A DNA stretch of 64,000 bases from Clostridium sp. MD294 (GTDB lineage Bacteria > Bacillota > Clostridia > Lachnospirales > Anaerotignaceae), in NCBI RefSeq assembly GCF_000364165.2, contig NZ_CP097810.1, forward strand, positions 186,001 to 250,000, given 5' to 3'. Shown here one piece after another: positions 19,641-27,381 of this stretch. Each line of letters opens with the position of its first letter. Position 1 is the first letter of the stretch. The translations under genes were made by a program, and so were the position numbers. The notes beneath the pieces are model-generated. The model saw only the letters and a list, made by a program, of their open reading frames with translations. It made no database searches and was not told the origin of the DNA.

Positions 19641-20432
19641 TTAATTTCCATATCTGCTCATTGCAGTATAGTCTACAGTACCGTCTGCTCTTATTCTTTT
19701 TAAAACATACGCTCCATCTGCTTGGTGGATAACATCTATTTTAATATTACCTACATTTGGATTTTCTGTTGACAAAAATCTTACTTTTAACTTACCATTT
19801 TGCATAACAGACTCTATTTTTACTGGTACATTTAAATCATTTCTAAATTTAAAATCAATACTACCCCAAGATGCTGTAGCATCTGTACCCTTAGGCATAT
19901 AAGCCACAGGTAGAGAATGATTTTTTCTTTCTGTAATTGTCATACCAGAATACAATGCTGCCTGATATAATGTGGAAGATATTTGACAAATTCCTCCTCC
20001 TATTCCTGTAGCTGCTTTACCATTTGAATAAATGCCTGCTTCTTTATAATCTTTACCATTATGGCTATTTTTTAGTATGACATCATTATAAGAAAAACTT
20101 TCTCCTGGCTCTAATATAATACCATTAATAGAGTCTGAAGCAAGGTGCATATTATAATTTCTATTGTTAGTATCTGCTCCTGTATATTTTGTAGTATAAG
20201 ATGCTATGTCATAATCAAAATTACGTTCTTGAGGCATTTGTTCTTCTGGTTGTGGAATAGCTTCTGCTGGTGTTAATTCTTGCATAGGTTCTTCTATTAT
20301 AATAAATGGTTCTTCTTCTGCTACGCTATTTTCTGACACAACTGGTATTGTACTATCTTGTGGCAATTCTGTTGCAGGCACATTTCCTGCTATCATAGTC
20401 AATACCAATAAATCTGCCACTGGTTTTAGCAT
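19641..20432 (-). CDS. VanW-family exported protein
   Basis: A 263-residue protein. A hydrophobic start (about 3-17) suggests a signal or anchor, a Glu/Pro-rich linker covers about 25-70, and the VanW domain follows: SYTTKYTGADTNNRNYN, LEPGESFSYNDV, GIGGGICQISSTLYQAAL (about 147-165), RKNHSLPVAYMPKGTDA. VanW domains are common in clostridial envelope proteins; their reaction is not settled. AGGAGTG precedes the start. It is monocistronic. Confidence 0.88.
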   Translation of the reverse strand: MLKPVADLLVLTMIAGNVPATELPQDSTIPVVSENSVAEEEPFIIIEEPMQELTPAEAIPQPEEQMPQERNFDYDIASYTTKYTGADTNNRNYNMHLASDSINGIILEPGESFSYNDVILKNSHNGKDYKEAGIYSNGKAATGIGGGICQISSTLYQAALYSGMTITERKNHSLPVAYMPKGTDATASWGSIDFKFRNDLNVPVKIESVMQNGKLKVRFLSTENPNVGNIKIDVIHQADGAYVLKRIRADGTVDYTAMSRYGN

Positions 20433-20665
20433 ATGTATTCACTCCTAGTTTTCTATATTACAGCAATGCTGTTTCTTTATTATAACCGTTTTATACCATA
20501 TATGCAATACATTCTCTCTCCCACATTCTGTCAAAAATTGAACAAGCAACATCTGTGCTATATAAATATTTTTTGCAAAAAACTATACTATTTATTATAT
20601 CTTTATTTATAATATCATACAAATAAATTAAGTAATATATTTATACTATTTTTCGAAATCAAAAA

Positions 20666-20692
20666 AGACGAGAAACAACTACTTTCTCGTCT
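20666..20692. repeat. left 27-bp direct repeat = metQ terminator hairpin (distal copy)
   Basis: Begins AGACGAGAAA and ends TTTCTCGTCT, itself a stem-loop. The same 27 bases recur at 20906-20932. Reading leftward from metQ, this is the distal copy and is the one followed by the U-tract (20661-20665), so it can still end transcription. Confidence 0.9.
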
Positions 20693-20905
20693 CAGTCTGT
20701 CAAAAAAACTCATTTTGCCGTAAAAAGCAAGGGGTATGGGGAGTGCAACTCCCCATTCTAATCCGCAAGGCGAGCTTTGCCCGCCTGAGGAAAACAGCGA
20801 GTTTCAAGGCTTTTAAGCCGATGGAACTCGCTGTTTATACTTCTATTATTTAAACAAGTCGAAAACCTGTTTTCGACTTAGCGTGTCGACTTTATCGACA
20901 CGCTG
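20693..20905. mobile_element. hairpin-rich terminator-nested element, copy 1 (213 bp)
   Basis: Non-coding element that shares all but about seven bases and one 3-bp indel with 25508-25717. It holds five consecutive inverted repeats at 20738-20754, 20768-20786, 20793-20835 (with an inner GGC/GCC stem), 20856-20879 and 20880-20904. Its ends are weakly inverted (CAGTCTGTC at one end, CAGCGTGTC on the complement of the other). It is flanked by exact 27-bp repeats of the host terminator hairpin. It has no ORF of use and no transposase, so it would be moved in trans. Calling it mobile rests on two copies at unrelated loci with different site-specific flanking repeats. Confidence 0.85.
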
Positions 20906-20932
20906 AGACGAGAAACAACTACTTTCTCGTCT
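20906..20932. repeat. right 27-bp direct repeat = metQ terminator hairpin (proximal copy)
   Basis: Exact repeat of 20666-20692. It keeps the A-run upstream on the metQ side but its U-tract has been replaced by the element end, so it probably folds without terminating. Confidence 0.9.
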
Positions 20933-20944
20933 TTTTTCATTTTA

Positions 20945-21820
20945 TTATTCAATAGGCTCTACTGCACCTTGATATTTTTCTGCAATAAAATCTTTTGTTT
21001 CATCGCTTCTCAATGCTTCTACCAATTTTTGAAGTTCTGGTCTGCTTTCATTTCCTTCTTTTACTGCAATAATATTAGGATATGTTTGTGCACCAAGTGA
21101 GTCTTTTTCTTCTTTTGCTAAAGCATCACTAACATTCAATCCTGCACCTACAGCATAGTTACCATTGATAACAGCTAAATCTACATCTTGTAAAGAACGT
21201 GGCAATTGTGCTGCTTCCATCTCAATAATTTCTAAATTGTGAGGATTTTCCAATATATCTAATTTTGTTGCTTTAATACCTGCATCTGCATTAATTGTCA
21301 AAAGACCATTCGCTTCTAACAAAAGTAACGCTCTTGCTTCATTTGTTGTATCATTTGGCACAGCAACTTTTGCACCATCTGGAACATCTGTTAAAGAAGT
21401 TGTTTTTCCACCATAAATACCCATAGGTTCATAATGTACATTTCCTATAGATACCAAATGTGTGCCTTGTTCTTCATTAAAAGAAATCAAATATGGCTCA
21501 TGTTGGAAATAATTTGCATCTAATTCTCCACTTTCTAATGCTGTATTTGGTTGTACATAATCTGAAAATTCTATGACTTCCATATCAATGCCTTCTGCTG
21601 CTAAAGCTTCTTGTGCCTGTCTTAATATTTCTGCATGAGGTGCTGGAGATGCTCCTACTTTAATAGAAACTGTTTCTCCTTCTGTTTGTGATGGTGCTTC
21701 TCCTTCTGTTTGTTGTTGGTCATCTGTTGGTGCTGGTTCTGATGTTGTACTACTACAGCCTGAAAATACTCCTGCTGCTAATACACTACCTAACAATAAT
21801 GCGAATACTCTTTTTTTCAT
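20945..21820 (-). CDS. metQ: methionine ABC transporter substrate-binding lipoprotein
   Basis: A 291-residue NlpA/MetQ lipoprotein with signal peptide and lipobox ending FSGC (Cys22), then a Thr/Glu/Gln linker to about 50. The binding domain has VGASPAPHAEIL, ELDANYFQHEPYL and AVPNDTTNEARALLLL, standard MetQ signatures. It delivers methionine to MetI/MetN. AAGGGAGG precedes the ATG. Third gene of T-box / metN / metI / metQ. Confidence 0.95.
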   Translation of the reverse strand: MKKRVFALLLGSVLAAGVFSGCSSTTSEPAPTDDQQQTEGEAPSQTEGETVSIKVGASPAPHAEILRQAQEALAAEGIDMEVIEFSDYVQPNTALESGELDANYFQHEPYLISFNEEQGTHLVSIGNVHYEPMGIYGGKTTSLTDVPDGAKVAVPNDTTNEARALLLLEANGLLTINADAGIKATKLDILENPHNLEIIEMEAAQLPRSLQDVDLAVINGNYAVGAGLNVSDALAKEEKDSLGAQTYPNIIAVKEGNESRPELQKLVEALRSDETKDFIAEKYQGAVEPIE

Positions 21821-21846
21821 TTCTTTTTTCCTCCCTTAAAAGCATT

Positions 21847-22533
21847 TTATAATCTTTTATCGCTCATTGTAGCGATTTTCATGCCTACTTCCTGCATAAT
21901 TTGTACAATTACTACAAGAAGTATGACTGTTATAAACATAATATCTTGCTGATATCTGTAATAACCATAGTTCATAGCAATAGCACCCAATCCGCCACCG
22001 CCTACAATACCTGCCATAGCAGAATAACCTAATATTGTTGTAATAGAAATGGCTGCCCCTACTAAAAGAGAAGGTCTTGCTTCTGGTAGAAGTACTTTAA
22101 ACATAATTTGAAAAGGAGATGCTCCCATAGACTCTGCTGCCTCAATAACGCCTCTATCTACTTCTTTAAGAGAAGACTCTACCATACGTGCTATAAAAGG
22201 TGCTGCTGCAATTACCAAAGGCACAATGGTTGCTTTAGAACCTATTGTAGTGCCCACAATTGCCCTTGTAACAGGCATTACTGCAATTAATAATATCAAA
22301 AATGGAACAGAACGCAATATATTTACTACAAAGCCTAATAATTTATTGAACCATATAATAGGTATTTTTATATTAAAAAATGGAATAATAAAATATCCTT
22401 CTTTATCTGTTGATACAAGTGCCAGCCCTAAAGGAAGCCCTATCACATAAGACATCAATGTAGAAATCAATGTCATATATAATGTTTCATATATTCCAAC
22501 GCCCAGCACTTGCAACATGCCCTCTTTAAACAT
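21847..22533 (-). CDS. metI: methionine ABC transporter permease
   Basis: A 228-residue MetI-type permease with about five membrane segments. The EAA-like loop reads VIEAAESMGASPFQIMFKVLLPEA (given in part at about 145-168), followed by the MetI signature YSAMAGIVGGGGLGAIA. Length is normal. AAGGAG precedes the start. It lies 34 bp after metN and 26 bp before metQ. Confidence 0.95.
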   Translation of the reverse strand: MFKEGMLQVLGVGIYETLYMTLISTLMSYVIGLPLGLALVSTDKEGYFIIPFFNIKIPIIWFNKLLGFVVNILRSVPFLILLIAVMPVTRAIVGTTIGSKATIVPLVIAAAPFIARMVESSLKEVDRGVIEAAESMGASPFQIMFKVLLPEARPSLLVGAAISITTILGYSAMAGIVGGGGLGAIAMNYGYYRYQQDIMFITVILLVVIVQIMQEVGMKIATMSDKRL

Positions 22534-22567
22534 ACTATGTCACTTTCTCCTTTCTTAATATACTATA

Positions 22568-23590
22568 TCAAATTAATTCTGACAACTGTTCAAAATTTAC
22601 ATCTTGTGTTTCCAAATATGCTATCATTTTTTTTGCTGTTTTATCATCTGGGGGTAACTGTACAATCATTTGTCCATATGCCTGCCCGTCTATGTTTCTA
22701 GTGTTAGCATACATAATATTTACAACATCGTTACATTCTAATATCATATTTGCTAATATTGGTTTAAAAGAAGTTTCTCCTTCAAATACAATTCTACAAT
22801 ATTTTTTATTGGTATCATCAAATTGTGTTTTGGGTTTGCTTTCACTATATACAAGTTGTTTTCCTATATTAGATTTTGGGGCAGTAAATATTTTTTCTAC
22901 TGTACCTATTTCTGCAATTTTACTGCTGTCTATAATTGCCACTCTCTGACAAATTTCTTCTATCACACTCATTTCATGTGTTATAATTACAACAGTAATA
23001 CCCAATCTTTTATTTATATCTTTTAATAATTTTAATATACTTCTTGTGGTATTAGGGTCTAATGCACTGGTTGCTTCATCACAAAGTAATACTTTGGGGT
23101 TTGTCGTCAATGCTCTTGCTATTGCTACTCTTTGTTTTTGTCCTCCTGAAAGTTGTGAAGGATAAGAATTTTTTCTTTCTTCTAATCCTACAATTTCAAG
23201 TAATTCTTCTGCTCTTTTTTTAGCTTCTTCTTTTTTTACACCAGAAATTTCAAGAGGAAAACAAACATTTTCTAGTGCAGTTTTTTGCATTAAAAGATTA
23301 AACTGCTGGAATATCATTCCCATAGAGCGTCTTGCTTGTCTTAAATCCGCAGGTTTTAACACTGTTAAGTCCTGACCGTCAAATAGCACTTGTCCCTCTG
23401 TAGGTCTTTCCAACAAATTGATACATCTTACTAATGTACTTTTGCCTGCACCACTCATACCTATGATACCAAATATTTCTCCTCTATTAATTTTTAAATC
23501 AATTTTATCCAGTGCGTGTACTACACCATTTTTTACTTTAAATGATTTACTCATTTCTCTTAGTTCAATAATTACATCTTGCTGTTCCAT
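22568..23590 (-). CDS. metN: methionine ABC transporter ATPase
   Basis: A 340-residue ATPase: Walker A GMSGAGKST (about 43), signature LSGGQKQRVAIARAL (about 147), Walker B VLLCDEATSALDP and H-loop ITHEMSV. The C-terminal about 80 residues are the NIL/ACT-type domain that binds methionine and inhibits transport in known MetN. GAGGTGG precedes the ATG. It is the first gene of the operon, behind the T-box leader. Confidence 0.95.
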   Translation of the reverse strand: MEQQDVIIELREMSKSFKVKNGVVHALDKIDLKINRGEIFGIIGMSGAGKSTLVRCINLLERPTEGQVLFDGQDLTVLKPADLRQARRSMGMIFQQFNLLMQKTALENVCFPLEISGVKKEEAKKRAEELLEIVGLEERKNSYPSQLSGGQKQRVAIARALTTNPKVLLCDEATSALDPNTTRSILKLLKDINKRLGITVVIITHEMSVIEEICQRVAIIDSSKIAEIGTVEKIFTAPKSNIGKQLVYSESKPKTQFDDTNKKYCRIVFEGETSFKPILANMILECNDVVNIMYANTRNIDGQAYGQMIVQLPPDDKTAKKMIAYLETQDVNFEQLSELI

Positions 23591-23676
23591 ATGCTACCAC
23601 CTCAAATAACGATACTACTGTTTTATTAAATACTATTATCGTCAAAAAATTCTTTTATTTTTCTCATCAAACCACA

Positions 23677-23980
23677 AAAAAACTCTCTCCCTAGGAAAAA
23701 CATTCCATAGGGACGAGAGCATAGCTTCGTGTTACCACCCTATTTTGCTCTTATCTCACAATAAGAGCCTCATCAAGTGCGAGTTAAAAAAAACTGACAC
23801 TCTAACGCTGTTACGGGCGTTCCCGTCATAGCCTACTTACATAAAATATGCTTTCAGTATGCAGCTCCAAGACCATGTTCTGCTTTTTCCAAACCGTTCC
23901 CTTTCAGCATTGTAGAACTCTCTGTTGATTTTTTCAAAGCATACTCTTCTTTTCATTGCCTTTTTTATTCGTTACTTAAT
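23677..23980 (-). ncRNA. T-box leader (Met type) of metNIQ
   Basis: The antiterminator T-box sequence AGGGTGGTAACACG reads on the minus strand at 23741-23728. Upstream, GAACATGGTCTTGGAGC (23880-23864) matches the usual place of the specifier loop, with ATG (Met) at 23876-23874. The terminator stem CTCTCGTCCCTA / TAGGGAGAGAG spans about 23683-23719, followed by seven T. Uncharged tRNA-Met would favour antitermination and raise methionine uptake. The specifier call rests on pattern, not on a fold computation. Confidence 0.88.
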
Positions 23981-23987
23981 GATATTC

Positions 23988-24015
23988 ATTATACTTTTTT
24001 TATTTTATTTGTCAA
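23988..24015 (-). promoter_or_regulatory. sigma-A promoter of T-box/metNIQ
   Basis: On the minus strand TTGACA (24015-24010), 16-bp spacer, TATAAT (23993-23988), just before the T-box leader. Confidence 0.8.
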
Positions 24016-24065
24016 GTCATTTTTAGATATTATGGTGATTGTTCTTTTTAAAAAACTTAAAAATA

Positions 24066-24105
24066 AAATATTTCTGCCATCTTTTTTAATAAAGACGGCA
24101 GATTT
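24066..24105 (-). terminator. probable terminator of LCP gene
   Basis: CTGCCATCTTT pairs with AAAGACGGCAG (one G-U). The minus-strand tail is T-rich but interrupted, so strength is uncertain. Confidence 0.5.
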
Positions 24106-24115
24106 TATTATAGAT

Positions 24116-25402
24116 TTATTGCTGGTCAAACGGTATATCATCATATATAAATTTTTGAAGCATATTTGTGGCTTCTTGTAAATCATAATGATATACCCAC
24201 AATTCAACACCTTCTACTTCTGTTTTTGTTTTATAGCCATCTGTTTGTATATAATCATTTGGAAAACTGTCTTGTTCTAGTACCAAATTTTTATTCATAG
24301 CAACAGGTGCTAATTGCAATATTTCTGAATCTATCATAGAAGTTTCCATCATAGGCATAAGTATTTTGACATAAAAAGGATACTGAAAAGGACTTATTTC
24401 TTTTAATTTTTCAAACAAACACATCATTACTTTTCTTTGTCTGCTTGTTCTCATATCGTCACTATCACATTTCCTAATTCTGGAATAACTTACTGCTTGC
24501 TCTCCATTAAGATGTACCGCACCCGTTTGTTGTATTTTTTCTACACCTGGTGCAACATATTTATTAAGTTCTTGTCTTTCTGCTTCATTTAGTTCTACAT
24601 CAATACCACCCATGTGTTCTATAATTTCTGCCAATTGTTCAAAATTGACTGTAACATAGTCTGTAATATCCATACCAAAATTTTCATTTAATGTTGCTAT
24701 AGCTAATTCTGGTCCTCCATAGGAATAGGCATGTGTTATTTTTGTTTTTCCATAATTAGGTAAATTCACATAAGTATCTCTTGCAATAGAAACCATTTTA
24801 ATCTTTCCTTTATTACCATCTATAGATACTATCATAATTGCATCAGAATTTCCTGCATCTTCTCCATTTCTGGAGTCTACACCAAATACAGCAATATTTT
24901 TAATTTTCATTTCTACAGATTGTATTTTCTTTTCTTCATTTACTTGTAATACTGTTTCATCTATTGTTTCTCTTTTTAAATCTTTTGTATAATACTTAAA
25001 TGCTGCAAACACTCCTCCCGTTCCTAAAAATAATACAAAAAATACAATCAAAAATGTTCTAATAAATATTTTTCTTAATCTATGTTGGTTTTGTTTTCTT
25101 TGTGTTCTTCTTCCCAGCTGTGCTGATTGCTTATTACTGCCTATTTGTTGAGGTTGCCTATCTATATTCATTTGCTGAGATTGTCTGTTCATTCCCATTT
25201 GCTGAGGTTGCCTGTTCATTCCCATTCGTTGAGATTGTCTATTCATTCCCATTTGCTGAGGTTGTCTAGCTTTATTCGTATGTACAGATTGTCTATAGTT
25301 CATTTGCGATAGTTGTCTATCCATCTGTTGTCTATTTTTATCCATTTGTGGCATTTGTCTATAATATTGTTGCCTTCTTTTTTGTTCTTCTTCTTTACTC
25401 AC
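24116..25402 (-). CDS. LytR-CpsA-Psr (LCP) family cell-wall ligase
   Basis: A 428-residue protein starting at GTG (25402), with GGAGGGAAG upstream. The N-terminal about 105 residues are cytoplasmic, rich in Gln, Met, Asn and Arg, with an 11-residue repeat of the NRQPQQMGM type (about residues 45-92). One membrane segment (about 109-131) follows. The LCP catalytic domain begins at IAVFGVDSRNGEDAGNSDAIM (given in part) with the conserved Asp/Arg positions; further motifs are IARDTYVNLP, THAYSYGG and SYSRIRKCDSDDMRTSRQ. LCP enzymes attach undecaprenyl-linked glycopolymers to peptidoglycan. The long Q/M-rich cytoplasmic tail is unusual. Confidence 0.92.
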   Translation of the reverse strand: MSKEEEQKRRQQYYRQMPQMDKNRQQMDRQLSQMNYRQSVHTNKARQPQQMGMNRQSQRMGMNRQPQQMGMNRQSQQMNIDRQPQQIGSNKQSAQLGRRTQRKQNQHRLRKIFIRTFLIVFFVLFLGTGGVFAAFKYYTKDLKRETIDETVLQVNEEKKIQSVEMKIKNIAVFGVDSRNGEDAGNSDAIMIVSIDGNKGKIKMVSIARDTYVNLPNYGKTKITHAYSYGGPELAIATLNENFGMDITDYVTVNFEQLAEIIEHMGGIDVELNEAERQELNKYVAPGVEKIQQTGAVHLNGEQAVSYSRIRKCDSDDMRTSRQRKVMMCLFEKLKEISPFQYPFYVKILMPMMETSMIDSEILQLAPVAMNKNLVLEQDSFPNDYIQTDGYKTKTEVEGVELWVYHYDLQEATNMLQKFIYDDIPFDQQ

Positions 25403-25431
25403 AAACTTCCCTCCATATTATATTTTTTAAT

Positions 25432-25461
25432 ACTATAACATAAAACATTGTTTTTTGACAA
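25432..25461 (-). promoter_or_regulatory. putative promoter of LCP gene
   Basis: Minus strand TTGTCA (25461-25456), 18-bp spacer, TATAGT (25437-25432). The distal terminator repeat of element copy 2 ends only about 20 bp upstream. Confidence 0.5.
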
Positions 25462-25480
25462 TATTTTTAAAGTACAAAAA

Positions 25481-25507
25481 AGACACCTTATTTTATTTAA
25501 GATGTCT
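25481..25507. repeat. left 27-bp direct repeat = thiD terminator hairpin (distal copy)
   Basis: Begins AGACACCTTA and ends TAAGATGTCT, a stem-loop. Identical to 25718-25744 (28 bp if the adjoining A is counted). On the minus strand it is followed by a T-run, so it is the working terminator. Confidence 0.9.
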
Positions 25508-25717
25508 CTGTCTGTCAAAAAAACTCATTTTGCCGTAAAAAGCAAGGGGTATGGGGAGTGCAACTCCCCATTCTAATCCACAAGGCGAGCTTTGCTCGCC
25601 TGAGGAAAACAGCGAGTTTCAAGGCTTTTAAGCCGATGGAACAAGCTGTTTATACTTCTATTTAAACAAGTCGAAAACCTGTTTTCGACTTAGCGTGTCG
25701 ACTTTATCAACACGCTA
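25508..25717. mobile_element. hairpin-rich terminator-nested element, copy 2 (210 bp)
   Basis: Second copy of the element at 20693-20905, same orientation and same place relative to the host operon (3' end of thiD). Differences are about seven substitutions and one 3-bp deletion. The second hairpin pairs perfectly here, while the third (AACAAGCTGTT arm) and the fifth carry mismatches, so this copy may be older or freer to decay. No ORF. The flanking 27-bp repeats differ completely from those of copy 1 except for the terminal AGAC and GTCT. Confidence 0.85.
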
Positions 25718-25744
25718 AGACACCTTATTTTATTTAAGATGTCT
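25718..25744. repeat. right 27-bp direct repeat = thiD terminator hairpin (proximal copy)
   Basis: Exact repeat of 25481-25507. On the minus strand it follows the thiD stop and lacks a U-tract because the element begins there. Confidence 0.9.
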
Positions 25745-25756
25745 TTTTTTATCTTT

Positions 25757-26563
25757 TTAATCTATTTGTATTGCTGCTTTTTGATATAATTCATAAAAGT
25801 GATTTGTAGGTCCTACACCTTTTCCAATATTTAAAGAATGTTCTATTGCAGTTATAATATATTTTTTGGCATTTTTTACAGATTGTTCTGCTGTATTTCC
25901 TTTTGCTAAATTTGCTGCTATAGCAGAAGAAAGTGTGCAGCCTGTACCATGTGTATTTTTTGTTTGTATTCTTTTTGCTTCTAAATATACACACTCTTTG
26001 CCATCAAAAAAAACATCAGTAGCGTCATTTTCCAAATGCCCACCTTTTATTAGTACATTTTTTGCTCCCATATTACATATTATTTTTGCTGCCTTTTCCA
26101 TATCTTTTAAGTTCTTTATAGAAATACCTGTTATTACTTCCGCTTCAGGTAAATTAGGTGTTACAATATCAGCAAGAGGAATTAATTCTTCAATTAGCGT
26201 TTGTTTTGCCTCTGGTTTCATTAAATCAAATCCGCTTTTAGAAATCATAACAGGGTCTACTACCACATTTTTTACATGATATTGTTTTAATTTTTCTGCA
26301 ATGGCTTTTATCGTTTCAATTTTAGAAACCATACCTATTTTCACTGCACTTACTTCAATATCTGTAAATATAGCATCTATTTGTTTTTTTATAATTTCTG
26401 GTGTAATATCTTGACAGTCAAAAACGCCTTGTGTATTTTGTACTGTAACTGCTGTAATAACACTCATACCATATGTACCCAATGCAGAAAATGTTTTAAT
26501 GTCTGCTTGTATGCCTGCTCCTCCACAAGTATCACTTCCTGCAATGGTTAAAACGTGTTTCAT
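25757..26563 (-). CDS. thiD: hydroxymethylpyrimidine/phosphomethylpyrimidine kinase
   Basis: A 268-residue ribokinase-fold enzyme. LTIAGSDTCGGAGIQADIKT (about 5-24) is the ThiD signature, VDPVMISKSG (about 101) lies in the active site, and NTHGTGCTLSSAIAANLA (about 208) holds the anion hole and catalytic Asp region. It phosphorylates HMP and HMP-P for thiamine synthesis. GGGAGG precedes the ATG. It follows thiW by 15 bp under a TPP riboswitch. Confidence 0.95.
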   Translation of the reverse strand: MKHVLTIAGSDTCGGAGIQADIKTFSALGTYGMSVITAVTVQNTQGVFDCQDITPEIIKKQIDAIFTDIEVSAVKIGMVSKIETIKAIAEKLKQYHVKNVVVDPVMISKSGFDLMKPEAKQTLIEELIPLADIVTPNLPEAEVITGISIKNLKDMEKAAKIICNMGAKNVLIKGGHLENDATDVFFDGKECVYLEAKRIQTKNTHGTGCTLSSAIAANLAKGNTAEQSVKNAKKYIITAIEHSLNIGKGVGPTNHFYELYQKAAIQID

Positions 26564-26578
26564 AATTTATTTTCCTCC

Positions 26579-27073
26579 CTATTCTTCCACTATCTTTTTA
26601 GCTATAGATACAAAAGTATTTGATTGCAATATTAACAAAGCGATAATACTTCCTCCCATTGTGCTAATTAAAAATGGTATAACATATGCAAAAGCTCCTA
26701 CTGCATTACCCATTATAAATACTGCTATAGGTACTGCTAAAAATCCGCCTAATATTGCTGTACCAAATATTTCACCAAATGCAGTAATATAATTATTTTT
26801 AGTCAAACGATACATTTGCCCTGCTAATAATGCTCCTACCATACTTCCAGGAAAAGCCATTAAAGAACCTGTTCCCATAAAATTCCTCAAAAGAGATATA
26901 CAAAAGGCATTTATCACACCATACCATGGCCCTAATAATACTGCTGAAAGGACATTAATAGTATGTTGTACAGGGAAACATTTTGATGCTCCTATAGGAA
27001 TATAAATGAGTTGCCCTGCCAAAGCACCTATTGCAATAAGTAATGCAGATATTGTTAATTTCTTTGTTTTCAT
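26579..27073 (-). CDS. thiW: energy-coupling factor S component / thiazole transporter ThiW
   Basis: A 164-residue membrane protein with about five hydrophobic segments. TISALLIAIGALAGQLIYIP opens the ECF-type S component, and KCFPVQHTINVLSAVLLGPWYG plus NFMGTGSLMAFPGSMVGALLAG (given in part) match ThiW. I place the start at ATG 27073, 8 nt after AGGAGAG; earlier in-frame ATGs at 27079 or further up are too close to, or before, that site. ThiW is thought to import the thiazole precursor, salvaged by ThiM, which is encoded at 51372. Confidence 0.9.
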   Translation of the reverse strand: MKTKKLTISALLIAIGALAGQLIYIPIGASKCFPVQHTINVLSAVLLGPWYGVINAFCISLLRNFMGTGSLMAFPGSMVGALLAGQMYRLTKNNYITAFGEIFGTAILGGFLAVPIAVFIMGNAVGAFAYVIPFLISTMGGSIIALLILQSNTFVSIAKKIVEE

Positions 27074-27152
27074 AAACATACTCTCCTTTTCTAAATTATT
27101 ATAATACAAACAATATAGTAAAAATAAATTATACTAGGGAAATGCTTCAAAT

Positions 27153-27188
27153 AAAAAAAGCATAACAAACATTCTTTATTTGCTATGC
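27153..27188 (-). terminator. riboswitch expression-platform terminator
   Basis: Minus strand GCATAGCAAA pairs with TTTGTTATGC (one G-U) and is followed by seven T, between the TPP aptamer and thiW. Confidence 0.85.
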
Positions 27189-27199
27189 CTATTTTGCAC

Positions 27200-27298
27200 T
27201 AAACCGCTTCCCTCCGCTAGCATTATCTAGTTCAGGTTTAAGGGTACAAAACATTCGTTTTATTCTCAGCCAATACCACATTGGCACCCCTAGCAACA
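27200..27298 (-). ncRNA. TPP riboswitch (THI element)
   Basis: Minus strand shows the conserved parts in order: GGGGTGCC (27290-27283), CTGAGA (27269-27264), ACCCTTAAACCTGA and GGAGGGAAG. A terminator at 27153-27188 follows, so TPP should switch thiW-thiD off by early termination. Confidence 0.95.
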
Positions 27299-27346
27299 TT
27301 TATAATAATAAAAACAATATACATTGTTTTTACTATATTTTGTTAT

Positions 27347-27375
27347 AGTATACTATTGTTTTATTTATTTGTCAA
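27347..27375 (-). promoter_or_regulatory. sigma-A promoter of thiWD
   Basis: Minus strand TTGACA (27375-27370), 17-bp spacer, TATACT (27352-27347), about 50 bp before the TPP aptamer. Confidence 0.85.
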
Positions 27376-27381
27376 TATTTT

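Noticed and set aside
20693..20905. Integron attC site or REP element as explanation of the hairpin block
   Set aside because: No integrase or cassette is near, the flanking 27-bp repeats are site-specific target copies, and the length and five-hairpin order do not fit attC or REP units.
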